Source: Bradyrhizobium ottawaense
GTDB lineage: Bacteria; Pseudomonadota; Alphaproteobacteria; Rhizobiales; Xanthobacteraceae
Reading direction: 5' to 3'
Assembly: GCF_002278135.3 (NCBI RefSeq)
Contig: NZ_CP029425.2
Location: 4,688,001 to 4,752,000 of the forward strand
Length of the DNA: 64,000 bases
The number at the start of each line of letters is the position of its first letter. Position 1 is the first letter of the stretch. The position numbers and the translations under genes are program-made. The notes under the pieces are model-generated. The model made no database searches and was not told where the DNA came from. It saw only the letters and a list, made by a program, of their open reading frames with translations. Below are positions 58,414 to 64,000 of this stretch, one piece after another.

Positions 58414-60720
58414 TTACGTAAACAGCGTCGGCTGCCGGGCCGCGCGCTCCTGCGCTTCGACCACGGCGACGGCCGTCATGTTGAGGATGCCGCGTGCCGT
58501 CACCGACGGCGTCAGGATATGCGCCGGGCGCGCCGGGCCGATCAGGATCGGGCCGACGGGGAGCGCGTCCGCCAGCGACTTGATCATCTGATAGGCGACG
58601 TTGGCGGTGTCCAGCGTCGGCATGATCAGGATGTTGGCCTCGCCCTCGAGATTGGAATGCGGCAGCACCATTTTTCGCGCGGCAGCGGAGAGCGCAGTAT
58701 CGCCCTGCATCTCGCCGTCGGCCTCGATCTCCGGATGCTTTTCCTTGAGCAGCTGGGTCGCGCGGCGCATCTTGCGCGAGGAATCGGTGTCGTAGCTGCC
58801 GAAATCCGAGTGCGAGACGAAGGCGATCTTCGGCTTGATGTTGAAGCGCTGAACGTGGACCGCGGCGAGCGAAGCGATCTCGGCGAGTTCCTCCGCGCTC
58901 GGATTGGGGCGAACTTGCGTGTCGGCGATGAAGAAGGCGCCCTTGCTGGTGATCAGCAGTGCCAGCGCCGCGTAGTCGCTGATGCCCGGGCAAAAACCAA
59001 CGATCTCGCGGACATGGCGAAGATGGCTCATGTATCGGCCCTCGACGCCGCAGAGCATCGCATCCGCCTCCCCGCGCGTCACCGCGAGCGCAGCGATGAC
59101 CGTGTTGTTGGTACGCACCACCGTGCGCGCCGCATCCGGCGTCACGCCCCTGCGGCCGGCGACCTCGACATAGGACTGCACGTAGGAACGGTAGCGCGGA
59201 TCGTCCTCGGGATTGACGAGGTCGAAATCCTTGCCGGCGCGGATGGAGAGGCCGAAGCGCTGGATGCGCGCTTCCACGACCGAAGGACGGCCGACCAGGA
59301 TCGGCCGCGCCAGGTTCTCCTCAAGCACCACTTGCGTGGCGCGCAGCACGCGCTCGTCCTCGCCTTCGGCGTAGATCACGCGCACCGGCTGGGTCTTGGC
59401 CTTGGCGAACATCGGCTTCATGACGAGGCCGGAGCGGAAGGCGAAGCGCTCGAGCAGCGCGGTGTACTCGTCGAAATTGGTGATGGGCCGCGTCGCCACC
59501 CCCGACTCCATCGCCGCCTTCGCCACCGCCGGCGCGATGCGCAAAATCAACCTGGGATCAAACGGGCTCGGGATCAGCGAGCCAGGGCCAAAACCCTGCG
59601 TCTCGCCAGTGTCGAAACCCTGGGCGACCGCATCCGACGGCGCCTCGCGCGCGAGCTGCGCGATGGCCTCGACGGCGGCGTGCTTCATCTCCTCGTTGAT
59701 GGCGCTGGCGCCGACATCGAGCGCGCCGCGGAAGATGAAGGGAAAGCAGAGGACGTTGTTGACCTGGTTCGGATAGTCGGAGCGGCCGGTGCAGATCATG
59801 GCGTCAGGGCGCACCTTGCGCGCCTCCTCCGGCATGATCTCCGGGGTCGGGTTGGCGAGCGCCATGATCAGCGGCTTGTCGGCCATCGCCTTGGCCATCT
59901 CCGGCTTGAGCACGCCGGGCGCCGAGAGACCGATGAAGATGTCGGCACCGCCGATGACGTCGCCGAGCGTCCGCTTGTCAGTCTTCTGCGCATAGACCGC
60001 CTTCCAGCGGTCCATCGTTGTGTTGCGGCCCTCATGCACGAGGCCGTCGATGTCGCAGACCCAGATGTTCTTGCGCTGCGCGCCCATCGACACCAGAAGA
60101 TTGAGCGTCGCGATCGCCGCGGCCCCTGCCCCGGACGCCACGATCTTGACGTCGGACAGTTTCTTGCCGTTCAGCCTGAGGCCGTTGGTGATGGCGGCGG
60201 CGACGATGATGGCGGTGCCGTGCTGATCGTCATGGAAGACCGGGATCTTCATGCGCTCCTTGAGCTGCGCCTCGATCTCGAAGCATTCCGGTCCGCGGAT
60301 GTCTTCCAGATTGATGCCGCCGAAGGTCGGTTCGAGCGCCGCCACAGTCTCGACCACGCGATCGATGGTGTCGGCGGCGATCTCGATGTCGAACACGTCG
60401 ATGCCGGCGAATTTCTTGAACAGGACGGCCTTGCCCTCCATCACCGGCTTGGATGCCAGCGGGCCGATATTGCCGAGGCCGAGCACGGCGGTACCGTTGG
60501 AGACCACGGCGACCAGATTGGCGCGGGTGGTCAGCGTGGCGGCTTCCGCCGGGTTCTTGGCGATCTCGGTGCAGGCCGCGGCGACGCCCGGCGAATAGGC
60601 CAGCGCGAGGTCGCGCTGGTTGGCAAGCGGCTTGCTTGCCTGGATCTCGAGCTTTCCAGGGCGCGGCAGACGATGGTAGGCGAGCGCCGCCTGGTGGAGA
60701 TCATCAGAATAGGACGACAT
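58414..60720 (-). CDS. maeB: NADP-dependent malic enzyme with phosphotransacetylase-like C-terminal domain
   Basis: The product has 768 residues. The N-terminal malic enzyme part (about 1-430) has [53 protein letters not shown] and [20 protein letters not shown]. The C-terminal part (about 430-768) resembles phosphate acetyltransferase ([20 protein letters not shown]) and has a regulatory rather than catalytic role in this fused type. It converts malate to pyruvate with NADP, supplying NADPH; in rhizobia, dicarboxylate-fed bacteroids depend on malic enzymes. Confidence 0.96.
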   Translation of the reverse strand: MSSYSDDLHQAALAYHRLPRPGKLEIQASKPLANQRDLALAYSPGVAAACTEIAKNPAEAATLTTRANLVAVVSNGTAVLGLGNIGPLASKPVMEGKAVLFKKFAGIDVFDIEIAADTIDRVVETVAALEPTFGGINLEDIRGPECFEIEAQLKERMKIPVFHDDQHGTAIIVAAAITNGLRLNGKKLSDVKIVASGAGAAAIATLNLLVSMGAQRKNIWVCDIDGLVHEGRNTTMDRWKAVYAQKTDKRTLGDVIGGADIFIGLSAPGVLKPEMAKAMADKPLIMALANPTPEIMPEEARKVRPDAMICTGRSDYPNQVNNVLCFPFIFRGALDVGASAINEEMKHAAVEAIAQLAREAPSDAVAQGFDTGETQGFGPGSLIPSPFDPRLILRIAPAVAKAAMESGVATRPITNFDEYTALLERFAFRSGLVMKPMFAKAKTQPVRVIYAEGEDERVLRATQVVLEENLARPILVGRPSVVEARIQRFGLSIRAGKDFDLVNPEDDPRYRSYVQSYVEVAGRRGVTPDAARTVVRTNNTVIAALAVTRGEADAMLCGVEGRYMSHLRHVREIVGFCPGISDYAALALLITSKGAFFIADTQVRPNPSAEELAEIASLAAVHVQRFNIKPKIAFVSHSDFGSYDTDSSRKMRRATQLLKEKHPEIEADGEMQGDTALSAAARKMVLPHSNLEGEANILIMPTLDTANVAYQMIKSLADALPVGPILIGPARPAHILTPSVTARGILNMTAVAVVEAQERAARQPTLFT

Positions 60721-60968
60721 GCGGTGTCTCGCCTCGCGTTACCGGCCTCAAAAATGCACGATCCGAAAGCGGCTGTCCAAGCGGACCGTATTTCCGGGTC
60801 ATGGAAACGGGATGAAGCACGCCGGGCGCCCCGGTGGCAACATCCGATTGCGCGCCCATCAACAGGGCGCGCGGTCAAATATTTGAAAACCATAGCTTTC
60901 CCTGGACCGCGCGGCGTTTCGCGAATATGGCAGGTTGCGCGGTGCAAAACGAGCAACTGGAGCTGGGA

Positions 60969-62939
60969 ATGAAGCGAATCCTGATCGGCCTGATCGTGGC
61001 AGCCGTACTCGGCGCGGGCGGATGGATCGGCTTCAACCTCTACGTCCAGCATCGGGCGACGAGTGAGGTCGAGGCGGCGTTCGAGCAGTTACGCGCAGGC
61101 GGCGGCAAGGCGAGCCATGGCAAGATCGGGTTCGAACTTGGGACGCGCACGCTGACGATCGAGGATATCACGATCGCTCCCGGCGAGCAGCCGCAGGCGC
61201 AGATCAAGATAGCCGGCATCAAGGGCGCCGGCGTTCGCCTGATCGACGATAACAGCTTCTCGGCCGACAGCATCGACGTCACGGGTTTCGAAGTCGCGCT
61301 GGACCAGGTCGGCGCCGCGAAGCTGAAGGCGTCCTACAAGATTCCGCAACTCACCTTGCGTGACTATGCCGGCCCCGTTCACGCCGGCAATGCGCCGACG
61401 GGCGGATCCCTGATCGAGCTTTACCGTTATGTACTCGATCAGTACGCCAGCATCACGGCATCGTCAGTCACGGCTCCGACGCTGACGATGACCTTCGATG
61501 CGAGCGGCAGCGCCGCCGGCAGCGGCGAGGTCGCCTATTCCGGGCTGGCAATCCAGAATCTCAAGCGCGGCAAGATCGATGCCATGAAAGCGGACCGCGC
61601 CGTCTTCACCATCGACGTGCCGCAACCGGGCAAGCAGGACAAGCTGACCGGCGACCTCTCCAACGTCGTCGTCAACGATTTCGACGCGACCGCGATCGCC
61701 GCGGCGCTCGATCCGCAGAAGACCGGCGACGACAGCTATCATCGCGTCTACCGCCAGATCTCGGCCGGCCCCTATGTGCTCAAATCGACCCAGGGCATTC
61801 GGATGGACATCGACGGTATCACCTTCGAGGACATCGCGGTGCAACCGTCAAAATTCCGGCCGGCCGAAATCATTGCGCTATTGCCGACGGACCGGTCGGT
61901 GGTCCCGACCGTCGCACAATCGCGCGAGATGATGGAGAAGCTCGCCGGGTTCTATGAAGGCTTTCGCATCGGCAAGATCGAGGTCGGCAAGACATCCATG
62001 GGCACGCCGCAAGGGATGGCCAGGATCAATGCCGTCAGATACCGGGAGGGTGAGTTCGCGGTCGAGGGCGTCGATACGCCCTCGCCGCAAGGGCAGTTCA
62101 AGATGGAGCGGTTCGCGCTGAAATCGTTCAGCGCGGCAAACCTGATGCGCTGGGCGGCGGGGCTCAGCAGCCACGGGCAGCCGCCCTCGCCCGATCAGAT
62201 GCTCGGCCTGTTCCGCGTGCTCGAAGGCGCGGAGATCAAGGGCGTGGTGGCGCCCTACAAGAATACGCGGCAGTTCGTCACCATCGACACGATCAGGCTG
62301 AACTGGGGCCAACTGGTCGGATCGATTCCGAGCAAGGCCAATCTGGTCGTGAGGATGGTCGCGCCGACAGATCCCGCCAATCCGGCGCAGCGGCCGCTGA
62401 TCATGGCAGGCGTGGACAAGCTCGCGATCGACCTCGATCTCGGTGCGGCCTGGACGGAATCGTCCGGCGCATTCGCGCTCGCGCCGGCCACGCTCGATCT
62501 CGGCAACCTTGCCAAGGCGCAGGCCCGCTTTGGGCTTGCCAATGTCCCGCGCAGCCTGTTCACGACCGACCCGGTGCAGGCGATGGGCCAGGCGGCGCAG
62601 GTCGAGACCGGCACGTTCGAGCTCTCGCTGCGCGACAGCGGCGTGGTCGATCTCGTCGTGGCGCAGTTCGCGCGCATGCAGGACGTCAGCCGCGACGCCG
62701 CACGCGGCGCCATCGTCGCGATGATCAGGGCGCAGGGTGAGAAGATCACAGGGGCCAATGGCGACGTGAAAATGGCGGTCGATGCGCTCGCCGGTTTCGT
62801 GGAGACGTCAGGGCAGACGCTGACCGTCAAGCTAACGCCCCGCGCCAAGGTGCCGCTGATGCAATTGATGCAGCTGTCGCAAAGCGACCCCGAGGGCGCA
62901 CTGGCGCAGTTCAGGATCGAGGCGTCGACGGGATTGTAG
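60969..62939 (+). CDS. Large exported or membrane-anchored protein, unknown function
   Basis: The product has 656 residues. An N-terminal membrane anchor or signal (MKRILIGLIVAAVLGAGGWI) precedes a long region of alternating beta strands with AsmA/DUF945-like composition (for example IGFELGTRTLTIEDITIAPG and FQSADSIDVTGFEVALDQ-type strands). ATG 60969 has GGAGCTGGGA upstream. The pattern suggests a periplasmic beta-rich protein, perhaps in envelope or lipid handling, but I cannot assign a family with confidence. Confidence 0.75.
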   Translation: MKRILIGLIVAAVLGAGGWIGFNLYVQHRATSEVEAAFEQLRAGGGKASHGKIGFELGTRTLTIEDITIAPGEQPQAQIKIAGIKGAGVRLIDDNSFSADSIDVTGFEVALDQVGAAKLKASYKIPQLTLRDYAGPVHAGNAPTGGSLIELYRYVLDQYASITASSVTAPTLTMTFDASGSAAGSGEVAYSGLAIQNLKRGKIDAMKADRAVFTIDVPQPGKQDKLTGDLSNVVVNDFDATAIAAALDPQKTGDDSYHRVYRQISAGPYVLKSTQGIRMDIDGITFEDIAVQPSKFRPAEIIALLPTDRSVVPTVAQSREMMEKLAGFYEGFRIGKIEVGKTSMGTPQGMARINAVRYREGEFAVEGVDTPSPQGQFKMERFALKSFSAANLMRWAAGLSSHGQPPSPDQMLGLFRVLEGAEIKGVVAPYKNTRQFVTIDTIRLNWGQLVGSIPSKANLVVRMVAPTDPANPAQRPLIMAGVDKLAIDLDLGAAWTESSGAFALAPATLDLGNLAKAQARFGLANVPRSLFTTDPVQAMGQAAQVETGTFELSLRDSGVVDLVVAQFARMQDVSRDAARGAIVAMIRAQGEKITGANGDVKMAVDALAGFVETSGQTLTVKLTPRAKVPLMQLMQLSQSDPEGALAQFRIEASTGL

Positions 62940-62940
62940 C

Positions 62941-63065
62941 TCTCGTGTCCCGGACGCGCCTCGGCACGCAGTGACGCTGCGCGTCCGGGAGAAAGCCTGC
63001 TGTGCCGAAATGTGGGCCCCGGCTCAGCAGCGCATCACTGCGTGCTGCGCTGCGTCCGGGGCACG
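62941..63065. repeat. Dispersed inverted repeat, family A, copy 4
   Basis: The element starts TCTCGTGTCCCGGACGCGCC, 1 nt after the stop codon of the 656-residue gene, and ends TGCGTCCGGGGCACG just before aspS. It is shorter than copies 1 and 2 (125 bp) and fills the gap between the two convergent genes. Confidence 0.8.
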
Positions 63066-63071
63066 CACCAC

Positions 63072-64000
63072 TCACTTCTGCGGCAGGTTCACCCGCACAT
63101 GCAGCTCGCGAAGCTGTTTTGTGGTCGCATCCGACGGCGCGCCCATCAGCAAATCCATCGCCTGCTGGTTCATCGGGAACAGCGAGATCTCGCGCAAATT
63201 CGTGGTGCCGCACAGCAGCATCACGATGCGGTCGACGCCCGCGGCCATACCGCCATGCGGCGGGGCGCCGTACTGGAAGGCGCGGTACATGCCGCCGAAG
63301 CGGTCGACCACTTCCTGCTCGCCGTAACCTGCGATCTCGAACGCCTTCACCATCGCCTCCGGCACATGGTTACGGATGCCGCCCGAAGCGATCTCGTAGC
63401 CGTTGCAGGTGATGTCGTACTGGAACGCCTTGATGGTGAGCGGGTCCTGGCCCTTCAGCGCGTCGAGGCCGCCCTGCGGCATCGAGAACGGGTTGTGCGA
63501 GAAGTCGACCTTCTTGTCATCCTCGTTGTACTCGTACATCGGGAAGTCGACGATCCAGGCGAGCTCGAACCGCTCCTTGTCGGTGAGGTTCAGTTCCTCG
63601 CCGACCTTGTTGCGGGCGAGCCCTGAAAACTTCCAGAACTTGTCGGGATCGCCGGCGACGAAGAAGGCGGCATCGCCTTCCTTCACGCCGATCTGTGCGC
63701 GGATCGCAGCGGTGCGCTCAGGCCCGATGTTGTTCGCAAGGGGACCTGCACCCTCGTCGCCCTCGCGCCACATGATGTAGCCGAGGCCAGGCTGGCCCTC
63801 GCCCTGCGCCCACGAATTCATGCGGTCGCAGAACGCGCGGCTGCCGCCGCCCGGTGCGGGGATCGCCCAGACCTGGTTCTTGGGGTCTTCGAGCATGCGC
63901 GCAAAGACCTTGAAGCCGGAGCCGCGGAAGTGCTCGGAGACGTCCTGCATCTCGATGGGGTTGCGCAAATCCGGCTTGTCGCTGCCGTATTTGCGCAAGG
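63072..64000 (-). CDS. aspS: Aspartate--tRNA ligase, C-terminal part (cut by window edge)
   Basis: About 309 C-terminal residues are visible. They include the class II active-site segments [53 protein letters not shown] and the motif 3 region [20 protein letters not shown] with the ATP-binding Arg. The enzyme loads Asp (and, in bacteria lacking AsnRS, often Asn-tRNA) onto tRNA. The stop is at 63072; the start lies beyond the window. Confidence 0.96.
   Translation of the reverse strand, partial: LRKYGSDKPDLRNPIEMQDVSEHFRGSGFKVFARMLEDPKNQVWAIPAPGGGSRAFCDRMNSWAQGEGQPGLGYIMWREGDEGAGPLANNIGPERTAAIRAQIGVKEGDAAFFVAGDPDKFWKFSGLARNKVGEELNLTDKERFELAWIVDFPMYEYNEDDKKVDFSHNPFSMPQGGLDALKGQDPLTIKAFQYDITCNGYEIASGGIRNHVPEAMVKAFEIAGYGEQEVVDRFGGMYRAFQYGAPPHGGMAAGVDRIVMLLCGTTNLREISLFPMNQQAMDLLMGAPSDATTKQLRELHVRVNLPQK

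Noticed and set aside
58402..60972. Long plus-strand open frame (856 codons) opposite maeB
   Set aside because: It lies entirely antisense to the well-supported maeB gene, has the His/Arg/Asp-rich composition of high-GC shadow frames, and shows no family motif.
1..64000. CRISPR arrays, rRNA/tRNA genes, prophage or intact insertion sequences
   Set aside because: No regular spaced repeats, no rRNA/tRNA cores and no transposase or phage structural genes were seen anywhere in the window.

Overview
The window reads as a chromosomal segment of a high-GC alphaproteobacterium, most likely Bradyrhizobium or a close relative. The pointers are a eukaryote-type glutamine synthetase II (GlnII) with a sigma-54 promoter next to a DUF2735 gene, a minC-minD-minE operon under a CtrA-type box, a kynB-kynA-kynU operon, several small Bradyrhizobium-style secreted proteins, and dispersed palindromic repeats. 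No rRNA, tRNA, CRISPR array, prophage or intact insertion sequence was seen. The window starts inside an SDR gene and ends inside aspS; genes are dense on both strands.

Layout. 0-3.8 kb: SDR end, three small proteins, minCDE (minus strand). 3.8-10.1 kb: a seven-gene accessory locus with an ABC importer (binding protein, permease, ATPase), a TetR regulator and three enzymes (epimerase-like SDR, GNAT, dihydrodipicolinate-synthase-like aldolase). Two matching palindromes mark its two promoters, and no substrate is evident. 10.2-16.3 kb: orphan TRAP binding protein, Tlde1/DUF2778 protein, DUF1810, and a TetR-flanked crotonase/tautomerase/hydratase group. 16.3-23 kb: signalling genes (chemotaxis receptor, flavin reductase, AraC regulator, DUF2336-PilZ-HD-GYP group). 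23-33 kb: a nitroreductase pseudogene, hydrolases, a TetR with divergent NTF2-like partner, PsiF, MBL hydrolase, a glycerophosphodiesterase, an ABC-F ATPase, and a rearranged spot where a binding-protein gene abuts an SDR remnant.

33-38.5 kb: two paralogous two-domain GrlR-like proteins bracketing a Sel1 protein and a leaderless ModA-like protein, then glnII and DUF2735. 38.7-44.5 kb: MliC-like inhibitor, phosphatase, SDR, a RelE/ParE toxin-antitoxin pair, DUF2161 nuclease-like protein, GNAT, thioesterase, corrinoid-binding-like protein. 44.6-51.4 kb: tryptophan-to-anthranilate operon, an M20 peptidase, and a divergent MocR/PNPOx-like pair. 51.4-64 kb: small secreted proteins, CreA, an L,D-transpeptidase with a degenerate second domain, a frameshifted glutathione peroxidase, polysaccharide deacetylase, DHFR-like reductase, DoxX, malic enzyme MaeB, a large exported protein of unknown function, and aspS.

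The most promising undescribed system is the 3.8-10.1 kb importer-plus-enzymes locus. The GrlR-like paralogue pair and the DUF2336-PilZ-HD-GYP group come next. Three repeat families (seven copies in all) lie in gaps between genes. All function calls come from reading motifs and context by eye; no database search was run.
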